This document shows positions 16,667 through 24,557 of a DNA stretch of 64,000 nucleotides, one piece after another (positions within the stretch are counted from its first letter, which is position 1; every line of letters begins with the position of its first letter). The notes under the pieces are model-generated. The model searched no databases and was not told the DNA's origin. It saw only the letters and a program-made list of their open reading frames with translations. A program made the position numbers and the translations under genes. The DNA is from Azoarcus sp. KH32C (GTDB lineage Bacteria > Pseudomonadota > Gammaproteobacteria > Burkholderiales > Rhodocyclaceae): assembly GCF_000349945.1 (NCBI RefSeq), contig NC_020516.1, positions 4,588,001-4,652,000 on the forward strand. Direction: 5' to 3'.

Positions 16667-17397
16667 AGGCCATCGTCACCGGCCACAGCCGCGGCCTCGG
16701 CGCAGCCATCGCCGACGAACTGCTCGCGCGCGACATTCCTGTCCTTGCCCTGGCGCGCAGCGCAAACCCCGTCCTCGCACAACGCTACGGCGCCCGATGC
16801 GTCCAGGTGGAAGTCGACCTCGCCGACAGCACGGCCTTCGCCGCCTGGCTCGCCACCGGACGGCTGCGCGAATTTCTCACCGACAGCGACGAGGTCCTGC
16901 TCGTCAACAACGCCGGCACGCTGCGGCCGACCGGCGCGCTCGCGGCACACGACGTCGCCGACATCGCCCGCGCGGTGTCGCTGAACGTCGCAGCCCCCCT
17001 GATGCTCGCCGCGGCGGTCGTCGCCGCCAGCCCGGCCGCCATCGAACGGCGCATCATGCACATCTCGAGCGGCGCCGCGCGCAGCGCCTACGCGGGCTGG
17101 AGCGTGTATTGCGCATCGAAAGCCGCACTCGACCAACACGCCCGCGCGGTCGCGCTCGACCGCAGCCCCGGCATACGGATCTGCAGTCTCGCGCCGGGCG
17201 TCATCGACACCGCGATGCAGGCGGAAATCCGAGCGATACCCCAAGACGACTTCCCGCTGCGTGCCCGCTTCGAGGCCCTGAAACGCGACGGCGCGCTACA
17301 GAGGCCCGAAGACTGCGCGCGCCGCGTCGTCGACTACCTGCTCGGCATCCAGTTCGGCGAGCATCCCGTCGCCGACCTGCGCGAACTGGGCACCTAG
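16663..17397 (+). CDS. short-chain dehydrogenase/reductase family protein
   Basis: 244 residues. An SDR with the NAD(P)-binding glycine motif TGHSRGLGAAIAD at the N-terminus, VNNAGTLRP near residue 84, the catalytic Ser in HISSGAARSAYAGW near 129, and the Tyr-x3-Lys pair in YCASKAALDQHA near 148. All catalytic positions are present. The substrate is unknown; sepiapterin-reductase-like enzymes have this overall length and the C-terminal pattern. It overlaps the LysR gene by 4 bases. Confidence 0.88.
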   Translation: MKAIVTGHSRGLGAAIADELLARDIPVLALARSANPVLAQRYGARCVQVEVDLADSTAFAAWLATGRLREFLTDSDEVLLVNNAGTLRPTGALAAHDVADIARAVSLNVAAPLMLAAAVVAASPAAIERRIMHISSGAARSAYAGWSVYCASKAALDQHARAVALDRSPGIRICSLAPGVIDTAMQAEIRAIPQDDFPLRARFEALKRDGALQRPEDCARRVVDYLLGIQFGEHPVADLRELGT

Positions 17398-17426
17398 ACT
17401 TCCGATCAAGACCACGGAGACTCGCC

Positions 17427-17747
17427 ATGCTGATGACCACCACCCCGACCGTCGAAGGCCGACGAATCCGCAGCTACCACGGCGTCGTCACCGGCGAAGC
17501 GATCATCGGGGCGAACTTCCTCAAGGACATGTTCGCCGCGGTGCGCGATTTCGTCGGCGGACGCGCGGGTGCCTACGAGAAGACGCTGCGCTCCGCGCGC
17601 GAGACCGCCTTTGCCGAACTCGCGGATGCCGCGGGCAAGCTCGGCGCCAACGCGGTCGTTGCGATCGACATCGACTACGAGGTGCTGGGCGAGACCAACG
17701 GGATGCTGATGGTCGCCGTCAGCGGCACCGCTGTGACGCTGGAGTGA
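17427..17747 (+). CDS. YbjQ/UPF0145 family protein
   Basis: 106 residues from the ATG after a CGGAGA site; the open frame further upstream mirrors the SDR gene. YHGVVTGEAIIGANFLKDMFA at the front, AYEKTLRSARETAFAEL in the middle and ANAVVAIDIDYEVLG near the end match the small YbjQ family, which forms pentamers and has been described as a possible heavy-metal binder. Function is unknown. It may be cotranscribed with the SDR gene (29-base gap). A cobalamin riboswitch for the next operon starts about 90 bases downstream. Confidence 0.82.
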   Translation: MLMTTTPTVEGRRIRSYHGVVTGEAIIGANFLKDMFAAVRDFVGGRAGAYEKTLRSARETAFAELADAAGKLGANAVVAIDIDYEVLGETNGMLMVAVSGTAVTLE

Positions 17748-17835
17748 ACGTCCATGTCGCATTTGTGGTCTTGACGCATCTGTCGTCAGCCACGACAATC
17801 GCCATCGAAGCAGCAATGACGATCGCCTTACCTGC

Positions 17836-18010
17836 GATCGTCGGAACACGGTGAGAGCTCTGCTCGATTCCGTGGCGGGCCCGCCGCTGTAACCGGGGAC
17901 GGCTGTCGCAGGGATGACGCGAATTCGCGCATCCGGCCACTGACGGGGACCACTCTGTCGGGAAGGCGCGACGGACCGGCTGATCCGGGAGCCAGAAGAC
18001 CTGCTGCCTC
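17836..18010 (+). ncRNA. cobalamin riboswitch (aptamer)
   Basis: The landmarks of the AdoCbl/B12 aptamer occur in order and at the right spacing: GTGGCGGGCCCGCCGCTGTAA near 17871-17891 (equivalent to the conserved GCCCCCGC-ACTGT region, here modified), GCCACTG at 17936-17942, GGGAAGGCG at 17960-17968, and the B12 box with CCGGGAGCCAGAAGACCTGC at 17985-18004. The B12 box has A where the common form has G (AGCCAGAAG against AGCCAGGAG). End points are approximate. It is followed by an intrinsic terminator (18040-18090), so B12 binding should switch off transcription of the peptide and radical SAM genes. Confidence 0.93.
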
Positions 18011-18039
18011 GAACGAAAAATGTGCCGGACCCATGGCAA

Positions 18040-18090
18040 GGGTTCCGCTGTCCATGCTGGAAGCATGGCGGCGGAGCCCTTTTTGTTTTT
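18040..18090 (+). terminator. intrinsic terminator of the riboswitch expression platform
   Basis: GGGTTCCG (18040-18047) pairs with CGGAGCCC (18072-18079), with one G-U pair. Inside is a second short stem, CATGC/GCATG. TTTTTGTTTTT follows at 18080-18090. It lies between the aptamer and the ribosome site (GAGGAG, 18105-18110) of the peptide gene, so control is by premature termination. Confidence 0.88.
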
Positions 18091-18116
18091 CTGCGATTGC
18101 AAACGAGGAGATTCAC

Positions 18117-18278
18117 ATGAGCAAGACCATCGCCCCCCAAGCCGTCCCCGCCGCCGCCCAGGCCGCCCAATCCGCCGCCGACACCGCCAAGCCCGCGATC
18201 ATCGCCACCCGCCGCCGCTGCGAAGCCGACGGCGTGGGCCTGTCGCACTACATCCTGATGGATCGCAAGGCAAAGTGA
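18117..18278 (+). CDS. cbpA: 53-residue peptide, probable radical SAM substrate (CbpA-like precursor)
   Basis: A small gene with a strong GAGGAG ribosome site and a start set by it; an ATG at 18033 would lie inside the terminator. The first 30 residues are rich in Ala and Gln (PAAAQAAQSAADTAK) and look like a helical leader. The last 23 carry three Arg, a single Cys (C35), Asp-Gly, His44 and Tyr45 and a basic end, and look like a core. It overlaps the radical SAM gene by one base (TGATG), the layout of precursor and maturase in RiPP loci. From memory, the TIGRFAM names CbpA (modified peptide precursor) and CbpB (its radical SAM enzyme, under B12 riboswitches) fit this pair. The function of the product is not known. 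Confidence 0.82.
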   Translation: MSKTIAPQAVPAAAQAAQSAADTAKPAIIATRRRCEADGVGLSHYILMDRKAK

Positions 18279-19687
18279 TGAGCGCCGCAGTCATCGAGAA
18301 ACCCCTGGCGCCCTCCGCGGGCCGCTACGCGAACTCGGGCTGCGGCCCGAGTCTCGTGCCGCTGGACATCGGTCACGCCGACTATATGGCGGTGACCGAT
18401 CCGGCGACCGCCTTCTGGGCGCTCGTGCGCAAGGATCAGCTCGCCGCGAGCCTCGGCGACGGCGAGCTGCTTCGCAGCTACCGCGAACGCGCCAACGACT
18501 TCGCACGCGAACTGCACGCGCTGCGCTTCGAGCTGAAGCCTTCGGCCGTGTACGTAAATCCGACCGAGCGCTGCAACCTCAACTGCACCTACTGCTACAT
18601 CCCCGAAGGCATGCGCCGCTCGGGCCAGCATATGGCCACCGACCGCCTCGTCGATGCGCTCGCGCGCCTGAAGGACTACTTCGCGACCGTGATGCCCGCG
18701 GATCGCAAGCCGCGCATCATCTTCCACGGCGCCGAGCCGCTGATGAACCAGTCGGCGCTTTTCGAGGCGATCGACCAGTTCAAGGACGATTACGTCTTCG
18801 GCGTGCAGACCAACGCGACGCTGCTCGACGACAAGGCGATCCGCTTCCTCGCCGAGCGCAACGTCAGCATCGGCCTGTCGCTCGACGGCCCGCTCGCGCA
18901 GACGACCGACGCGACACGGCTGACCTTCAGCGGCAGCAGCGTGCACGACAAGGTGCTGCGCGCGATGGACGCGCTGCAGGGCTATGCGTCGTGGAGCGTG
19001 ATCGCGACCTGTACCGAGAAGAATCTCGACCAGCTCGTGCCGCTCGTGGAGCTTTTCCACGCCCGCGGCGTGCCGACCTGCATGTTGAATGCCGTGCGCT
19101 GCACGCTGCCCGGTGCGCGCACGGTGCGACCGGACGACGACGCGCTGGCGAAGAGCTTCATCGCGGCGATCGAGCGCACGCACGAGCTCTACCGGGAAAC
19201 CGGCCGCAAGATGGTGGTCGCGAACTTCGCCAACATCCTGCTCGCGATCCTCGCGCCGACCGCGCGCCGGCTGATGTGCGACATCTCGCCCTGCGGCGGC
19301 GGTCGGGCCTTCTTCGCGCTGGCGCCGGACGGCGGGCTCTTCCCGTGCAGCGAGTTCATCGGCCTGGATCACTTCCGTGGCGGCAACCTCTTCACCGACC
19401 GCATCGAGGACGTGCTGCAGACGCCGGCCTTCCGCACCGTCACCGAACGCAACGTGGACCGCTTCGCGCCGTGCGACACCTGCACGATCCGCCATTTCTG
19501 CGGTTCGCCCTGTCCGGCCGAGGCGCACGAGATGAACGGCGGCATGGACAAGGTCGGCGCCTTCTGCGGCTTCTATGAGGAACAGACGCGCTACGCCTTC
19601 CGCCTCATCGCGGACGGCAAGGCGAACGACTTCCTGTGGGACGGCTGGGACGACGGCGTCGAGACGGTGTTCGATCTGGCGCTGTAG
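18278..19687 (+). CDS. cbpB: peptide-modifying radical SAM/SPASM enzyme (CbpB-like)
   Basis: 469 residues. About 90 residues precede the radical SAM core, whose cluster motif is C99-x3-C103-x2-C106 in RCNLNCTYCY. HGAEPLMN (about residue 150) matches the GGEP motif position. The C-terminal third is a SPASM/twitch region with many Cys: CDISPCGGG, LFPCSEF, then CDTCTIRHFCGSPCP and AFCGFY, enough for two auxiliary 4Fe-4S clusters, as in the anaerobic sulfatase-maturase type and RiPP maturases. The start ATG overlaps the peptide stop. It is the last gene of a B12-riboswitch operon. A link or epimerisation on the peptide is likely; which one is not visible. An alternative role as sulfatase maturase is less likely, with no sulfatase nearby. 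Confidence 0.88.
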   Translation: MSAAVIEKPLAPSAGRYANSGCGPSLVPLDIGHADYMAVTDPATAFWALVRKDQLAASLGDGELLRSYRERANDFARELHALRFELKPSAVYVNPTERCNLNCTYCYIPEGMRRSGQHMATDRLVDALARLKDYFATVMPADRKPRIIFHGAEPLMNQSALFEAIDQFKDDYVFGVQTNATLLDDKAIRFLAERNVSIGLSLDGPLAQTTDATRLTFSGSSVHDKVLRAMDALQGYASWSVIATCTEKNLDQLVPLVELFHARGVPTCMLNAVRCTLPGARTVRPDDDALAKSFIAAIERTHELYRETGRKMVVANFANILLAILAPTARRLMCDISPCGGGRAFFALAPDGGLFPCSEFIGLDHFRGGNLFTDRIEDVLQTPAFRTVTERNVDRFAPCDTCTIRHFCGSPCPAEAHEMNGGMDKVGAFCGFYEEQTRYAFRLIADGKANDFLWDGWDDGVETVFDLAL

Positions 19688-19697
19688 CCGGGCGCAA

Positions 19698-20567
19698 TCA
19701 GCCGAAGACCGCCTGCAGCTCCTTGGTGCAGGCGGTCACTTCGTCCTGCATCGAAGCGTAGGGCTCGCCGAGTTCGGCCTTCTTGACGTCAGCGGCGTCG
19801 AAGTCCTTGTTGAGCCATTCGAAATGGCCGCCGGCCATCAGGTTGCCGACGAAGACGACATCGGCCAGCGTGCGGGGCGCTTCCGGAATCGGCCGCGGAT
19901 GGTCGTGGTCGCGGGACGCGGCCGCGATCTCCTCCGGCAGACCGAGCGCATGCAGCAGCGACTCGCCGATGCTCTCGTGCCACTTCCAGATCAGGTAGCG
20001 CGCGGTTTCCGGACGCGCGCGCAACTCGTCGTACTGCGAGGCGCGATAGAGCATATAGCTCGCGCCGAGGTCGTGGACGAGCCCCGCCAGCATCGCCTCA
20101 TCTTCCTTGAAGCGCTTGAAATGACGCGCGATGACGGTGCAGGCCGCAGCGCTGCCGATCGAATGCTGCCATAGCCGTTGGCTGAGGTCGCCGAAGTCGG
20201 CGACCTCCTTGGCGAGCAGCAACTGCTTCATCGCGACGCCAAACGCGGTGGAGCGCACGACCCTCATGCCGAGCCGCTGAATCGCGCCCTTCACGTCGCG
20301 CACCGGAGGACCACCGCGGTCATAGAGGGCGGAGTTGGCGACGCTGATCAACTTGCTCGAAATGAGCGGTTCGACGCTGACGGCGGCGGAAATCTGCTGG
20401 ACCGAGGCGTCGCTGTCGCGCAACAGGTCGCGCAGGCGCAGCGTGATGTCGAAGTGGGTCGGGAAGATCAGGTCCCCGGACAGTTCCTTCGCAATGTCCT
20501 CCAGCATCTGGAAACGCTGGGTGTTCAGTGCCTGTCCGGTCTTGTCGTCACTCAGTGCGGCATTCAT
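19698..20567 (-). CDS. HDOD domain signalling protein
   Basis: 289 residues. The HDOD domain (a metal-dependent phosphohydrolase-like fold with altered residues) spans about residues 30-230: VSVEPLISSKLISVANSALY near 65, and AGLVHDLGASYML near 162, which retains an HD pair. No output domain is attached. HDOD proteins act in signalling and gene regulation, but the partner here is unknown. It is convergent with cbpB, with only 10 bases between the stop codons. Confidence 0.85.
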   Translation of the reverse strand: MNAALSDDKTGQALNTQRFQMLEDIAKELSGDLIFPTHFDITLRLRDLLRDSDASVQQISAAVSVEPLISSKLISVANSALYDRGGPPVRDVKGAIQRLGMRVVRSTAFGVAMKQLLLAKEVADFGDLSQRLWQHSIGSAAACTVIARHFKRFKEDEAMLAGLVHDLGASYMLYRASQYDELRARPETARYLIWKWHESIGESLLHALGLPEEIAAASRDHDHPRPIPEAPRTLADVVFVGNLMAGGHFEWLNKDFDAADVKKAELGEPYASMQDEVTACTKELQAVFG

Positions 20568-20649
20568 GTCGGTATCTGCGAGGCATCGGGTAAAGCGTCC
20601 GGCATTCTATGCCGGTTTGGCGTTTCGCGTTCGAAGGGATCGCAACCGG

Positions 20650-21345
20650 TCAGCAATACCGCTCGATCGCCTGCAACGAAAGTGTGTAGGTGTGGCGAAG
20701 CTGGTCTTCATCATAACGGTGACGGGCGCCGACCGGACAGGCGACACGCGCCAGACAGGTCTCCCGGCATGCCGAGGACGGCTGGCGGCGATAGGCGACG
20801 CACTTGTCGAGCGAGAATCCGTCGGGTGACACGGCGCCGGCCGGGCAGGCCGAGACGCAGGCGCGGTCGGAGCAGCTTGCACAGGGCGATGGGGCCGTCA
20901 GCGCGGGCGACGGGGCGAGGTCGGTATCGGCGAGCATCACGACGCGGTAGGCGAACCAGGTGCCCCAGTCCTGCTGGATGCCGATCATGAAGGGCGACGG
21001 GTGGTGCCAGCCGGCGAGCCGGCCCAGCGCCAGCAGGTCGATCACAGTGTCGCCGGGATAGATCAGGCGCTTGTCGCGGCCAGGGCAGGCCTCGGCGAAC
21101 CATCGCTCGACGGCGGCGACGCTGTAGTCGTCGACCGGATCGAGGGAGTCGCCGCGGGTCGCCCTGACGTGCTCCCACATCCTGCGGCCGGCGTGGCCGA
21201 CAAGGATCAGTTGGGGGTAGCGCGCCTCGGGGTCGAAGCGGCTGCGTAGCTTGTCGCGGATGTCGGCGGGGAGCTCAGCCACGTCGAAGACCGCCTGCAG
21301 AGTGAGTCCGGCATCGTCCAGGACGCGGAAATCGGTCCGCGTCAT
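20650..21345 (-). CDS. 4Fe-4S ferredoxin-type protein (QueG-like C-terminal architecture)
   Basis: 231 residues from the ATG that overlaps the thioredoxin stop (ATGA). The longer open frame to 21579 mirrors the thioredoxin gene. The C-terminal 70 residues hold two Cys sets, PCASCSDRACVSACPAG and CRETCLARVACPVG, for 4Fe-4S clusters. The N-terminal 150 residues have a GHAGRRMWEHV segment and an LIYPGDTVIDLLALGR stretch that recall the epoxyqueuosine reductase (QueG) family without its usual length. It is probably a redox protein using the adjacent thioredoxin-like protein; the substrate is not known. Confidence 0.75.
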   Translation of the reverse strand: MTRTDFRVLDDAGLTLQAVFDVAELPADIRDKLRSRFDPEARYPQLILVGHAGRRMWEHVRATRGDSLDPVDDYSVAAVERWFAEACPGRDKRLIYPGDTVIDLLALGRLAGWHHPSPFMIGIQQDWGTWFAYRVVMLADTDLAPSPALTAPSPCASCSDRACVSACPAGAVSPDGFSLDKCVAYRRQPSSACRETCLARVACPVGARHRYDEDQLRHTYTLSLQAIERYC

Positions 21346-21725
21346 GCCGCCGCTTCCAGGCGTGCGAGCGCCGCGGCGACGTCGGAGCGTCCGCCCGGTC
21401 GTACGACGCGTTCGATCTCTCGGCCTTGCCGCAGGAAGATCAGCGTCGGCCAAAGCTTGACGCGGAACGAGCGGCCAAGCGCCCGCCCCGGACCGTCCTC
21501 GACGCGGATGTGGCGCACCTCCGGATGATCCGCGAGCGCGTCCTCGATCGCCGGCCGCGCACCGCGGCAGATGCCGCACCAGTCGGTGCCAAAGTCGATC
21601 ACCGCCAGCCCGTCGAGCGCATCGATCTCGGCGCGCGAGGGCTGGGTTCCCGCATATCCGCGCGGGCTCTTCGATTCAATCACTTTCCTGCCTCGTTTCC
21701 TTGGGTTCGCCCCCGAATCTGCCAT
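21342..21725 (-). CDS. thioredoxin family protein
   Basis: Up to 127 residues; a GTG at 21683 with AGGA just before it would give 113 residues and is a real alternative start. VIDFGTDWCGICRGARPAIED holds a CGIC active site in place of the standard CGPC, and the cis-Pro region LWPTLIFLRQGREIERVV follows normally. CGIC changes redox potential relative to CGPC. The stop overlaps the start of the 4Fe-4S protein gene, so they form one unit. Confidence 0.85.
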   Translation of the reverse strand: MADSGANPRKRGRKVIESKSPRGYAGTQPSRAEIDALDGLAVIDFGTDWCGICRGARPAIEDALADHPEVRHIRVEDGPGRALGRSFRVKLWPTLIFLRQGREIERVVRPGGRSDVAAALARLEAAA

Positions 21726-21934
21726 CGGTCAGTGTGCGGACGCAATGACTTTGCGGCTTCCGTGCGGACGACATCACGTGCATCCGGTGCGACAAGGCGT
21801 ATTGTGTGCACTTGTGACGACATGCGTTCCGCCTGACGTGACATCGGCCTATTCACGGGATGACCGGATCGGCCGGCCCCGGGTTCCCCGTCCGCCAACC
21901 GAAACGCAGCGCCTTTCCGCACGAGGAGACGGCC

Positions 21935-23050
21935 ATGAAGATCGGTGTGCCCAAGGAAATCAAGGTTCATGAATACCGCGTCGGCCTGACGCCCTCGTCG
22001 GTGCGCGAGGTCGTGGCGCACGGACACGCGGTGGTCGTTCAGAGCGGCGCCGGTACCGGGATCGGGGTGAGCGACGCGGATTACCGCGCGGTCGGCGCGA
22101 CCGTCGTCGACACCGCGGCGGAGATCTTCGCGAGCGCCGACATGATCGTGAAGGTCAAGGAGCCGCAGGCCGCCGAGCGCGCGATGCTGCGCGACGGGCA
22201 GATCCTCTTCACCTATCTCCATCTCGCGCCGGATCCGGCGCAGTGCGCGGACCTCGTCGCGAGCGGCGCGGTGTGCATCGCCTACGAGACCGTGACGCAG
22301 CCGGGCGGCGGCCTGCCTTTGCTCGCGCCGATGTCCGAGGTCGCCGGACGCATGGCGGTGCAGGCCGGCGCGCATTGCCTGGAGAAGGAACAGGGCGGGC
22401 TGGGCATCCTGCTTGGCGGCGTGGCGGGCGTCGAACCGGCGCGGATCGTGATCCTCGGCGCCGGCGTGGTCGGCTCGAACGCGGCGCAGATCGCGGTGGG
22501 CACGGGCGCCCAGGTCGTCGTCATCGACCGCAAGCTCGACGCGCTGCGACGCCTCGACGCCCAGCTCGGGGCCCGCGTGATGACCGTCTTCTCGAACCGC
22601 GACAACATCGAGCGCCACGTGCTCGGGGCGGATCTCGTGATCGGCGGCATCCTGATCCCGGGGGCAGCGGCGCCGAAGCTCGTGACCGCTGCGATGGTGA
22701 AGGCGATGAAGCCCGGAGCGGTGATCGTCGACGTCGCGATCGACCAGGGCGGCTGCTGCGAGACGGCGCGACCAACGACGCATGCGGAGCCGACCTACTT
22801 GGTCGGGCACGTGCTGCACTACTGCGTCGCGAACATGCCGGGAGCCGTCCCCAGGACATCGACGCACGCGCTGAACAACGCGACCCTGCCCTTCGTGTTG
22901 CAGCTCGCGAACAAGGGCTGGAAGGAGGCACTCGCCGCCAACCCGCATCTCGCGAACGGCCTCAATGTCGCGTTCGGAAAAGTCACTTGCAAGGAAGTGG
23001 CCGAGACACTGGGCTACGAGCACCACGACCCCGCGACCCTGCTCGAATGA
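21935..23050 (+). CDS. ald: alanine dehydrogenase
   Basis: 371 residues, the standard length. Converts L-alanine to pyruvate and ammonia with NAD. MKIGVPKEIKVHEYRVGLTP includes the conserved Arg15; MIVKVKEPQ has the Lys, and FTYLHLAPD the His, of the active site; VILGAGVVGSNAAQIA is the Rossmann motif. GAGGAG just before the ATG decides this start over one at 21860. Two copies of GTGCGGACG at 21734 and 21762 in the upstream region may be regulatory; no regulator is adjacent. Confidence 0.95.
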   Translation: MKIGVPKEIKVHEYRVGLTPSSVREVVAHGHAVVVQSGAGTGIGVSDADYRAVGATVVDTAAEIFASADMIVKVKEPQAAERAMLRDGQILFTYLHLAPDPAQCADLVASGAVCIAYETVTQPGGGLPLLAPMSEVAGRMAVQAGAHCLEKEQGGLGILLGGVAGVEPARIVILGAGVVGSNAAQIAVGTGAQVVVIDRKLDALRRLDAQLGARVMTVFSNRDNIERHVLGADLVIGGILIPGAAAPKLVTAAMVKAMKPGAVIVDVAIDQGGCCETARPTTHAEPTYLVGHVLHYCVANMPGAVPRTSTHALNNATLPFVLQLANKGWKEALAANPHLANGLNVAFGKVTCKEVAETLGYEHHDPATLLE

Positions 23051-23101
23051 CGATGATTGTTGCGGGGCGTTACCGCGCTGCAACTCGAAAGCGCGGGCGA
23101 C

Positions 23102-23115
23102 TATGATTAATCATA
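23102..23115. promoter_or_regulatory. perfect palindrome upstream of cfa
   Basis: TATGATTAATCATA is an exact 14-base palindrome in the 116-base gap between ald and cfa, an AT-rich spot in a GC-rich region. It could be an operator or part of the cfa promoter. It is short enough that chance is possible. Confidence 0.4.
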
Positions 23116-23166
23116 AGAAAATGTCGATGCTGTGCCCCGGCAGGAGCAGGAGGCCGAGCAAAATCC

Positions 23167-24327
23167 ATGACGAACGAACACGCTCACCAGTCGCTTGAGA
23201 AGGCTGAGGAAGAGTCCAGCCTTCATCGCTTGATGCTCGAAATCCTCGATGCGGCGGGCATCCATCTGAATGGCAACAGGCCGTGGGACCTGCGCCTGCT
23301 CGACGACCGGGTGCCGGAACGCGTTTTCACGCTCGGCAGCCTCGGACTCGGCGAAGCCTATCTCGACGGCCACTGGGAGGCCGAGCGGCTCGACCAGTTC
23401 TTCGAGCGCCTGCTGCGCGCGCATATCGACCAGCGCGTAAGACCGCTGCGGCTGGCCTTCCATGCCTTGCGCACGCGCCTGTTGAACCGGCAGAGCCTGC
23501 GGCGGGCGTGGAAGGTCGGAGAAGCGCATTACGATCTCGGCAACGATTTCTACGAAGCCATGCTCGACCCGCGCATGACCTATACCTGCGGTTATTGGTC
23601 GGGCGGCGCACAGACCCTCGCCGAAGCGCAAGAAGCGAAACTCGACATGATCTGCCGCAAGATCGGCCTGGAGCGCGGCATGCGCGTGCTCGACATCGGC
23701 TGCGGCTGGGGCAGTTTCATGGGCTTCGCCGCCGAGCGCTATGGCGTGAGCTGCGTCGGCGTGACGATCTCGCGCGAGCAGGTCGAGTGGGCGCAGCAGC
23801 GCTACGCCGGGCTGCCGCTGGAGTTCCGCCTGCAGGACTATCGCACCGTCGACGAGCGCTTCGACCGCGTGGTCAGCGTCGGCATGTTCGAGCACGTCGG
23901 CCGCAAGAACCACCGCGTTTTCATGGAGGTGGCACACCGCTGCCTCGCGAATGGCGGCCTATTACTGCTGCACACGATCGGCAAGAACCGCCGCGACATG
24001 ACTCCTGACCCGTGGGTCGACAAGTACATCTTCCCGAACGGCGACCTGCCCTCGGTCGGCCAGATCGGCGACGCCGCCGATGGGCTCTTCGTCATCGAGG
24101 ATCTGCACAATTTCGGCGTCGATTACGACAAGACGCTGATGGCCTGGCACGCGAACTTCGAGGCCGCGTGGCCGCGCTTCCGCGAACGGCTGGGCGAACG
24201 CTTCCACCGCATGTGGCGCTACTACCTGCTGTCCTGCGCAGGCGCATTCAGGGCGCGCGACATCCAGCTGTGGCAATGGGTGATGTCGCGCGAAGGGCTG
24301 CCCGGGGGGTATCGTCGGCCGCTCTGA
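23167..24327 (+). CDS. cfa: cyclopropane-fatty-acyl-phospholipid synthase family
   Basis: 386 residues. Transfers a methylene from SAM to double bonds of membrane phospholipid acyl chains. VLDIGCGWGSFMGFAA near residue 177 is the SAM site, and EAHYDLGNDFYEAMLDP and MTYTCGYWSGGAQTL precede it as in Cfa; SVGMFEHVGRKNH and the C-terminal LWQWVMSREG are also characteristic. AGGAGG stands 12 bases before the ATG. A bidirectional terminator at 24353-24395 ends the gene. Confidence 0.93.
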   Translation: MTNEHAHQSLEKAEEESSLHRLMLEILDAAGIHLNGNRPWDLRLLDDRVPERVFTLGSLGLGEAYLDGHWEAERLDQFFERLLRAHIDQRVRPLRLAFHALRTRLLNRQSLRRAWKVGEAHYDLGNDFYEAMLDPRMTYTCGYWSGGAQTLAEAQEAKLDMICRKIGLERGMRVLDIGCGWGSFMGFAAERYGVSCVGVTISREQVEWAQQRYAGLPLEFRLQDYRTVDERFDRVVSVGMFEHVGRKNHRVFMEVAHRCLANGGLLLLHTIGKNRRDMTPDPWVDKYIFPNGDLPSVGQIGDAADGLFVIEDLHNFGVDYDKTLMAWHANFEAAWPRFRERLGERFHRMWRYYLLSCAGAFRARDIQLWQWVMSREGLPGGYRRPL

Positions 24328-24352
24328 TTCCAGACGCGCCGGCTGAAATGCG

Positions 24353-24395
24353 AAAAAGGCCAGATCCCGGTACCGCTCGGGCTTCTGGCCTTTTT
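24353..24395. terminator. bidirectional intrinsic terminator
   Basis: AAAAAGGCCAGA (24353-24364) pairs exactly with TCTGGCCTTTTT (24384-24395). T-runs occur on both strands, so it can end both cfa (+) and the tRNA-Leu transcript (-). Confidence 0.9.
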
Positions 24396-24403
24396 CAGAA
24401 TTC

Positions 24404-24488
24404 TGGTGCCTTGGGCGAGACTCGAACTCGCACGTCTTTCGACACTACCCCCTCAAGATAGCGTGTCTACCAATTTCACCACCAAGGC
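24404..24488 (-). tRNA. tRNA-Leu (anticodon GAG)
   Basis: 85 bases on the minus strand, including an encoded CCA. The acceptor stem GCCTTGG pairs with CCAAGGC; the D arm has TGGTAGAC; the anticodon stem CTATC/GGTAG encloses the loop TTGAGGG, with GAG as anticodon. A long variable arm is present as in class II tRNAs, and GTTCGAGTC forms the T loop. It reads CTC and CTT codons. Confidence 0.96.
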
Positions 24489-24557
24489 TTCGTCGCATTC
24501 GCGCCCTTGAGCGCAGCAGGCGAAGGGCGCGAATACTAGCTGGCAGACCGCAGCCCG

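Noticed and set aside
18278..19687. Anaerobic sulfatase-maturating enzyme
   Set aside because: The SPASM Cys pattern is compatible, but there is no sulfatase nearby, and the one-base overlap with a small peptide gene under a B12 riboswitch favours a peptide maturase.
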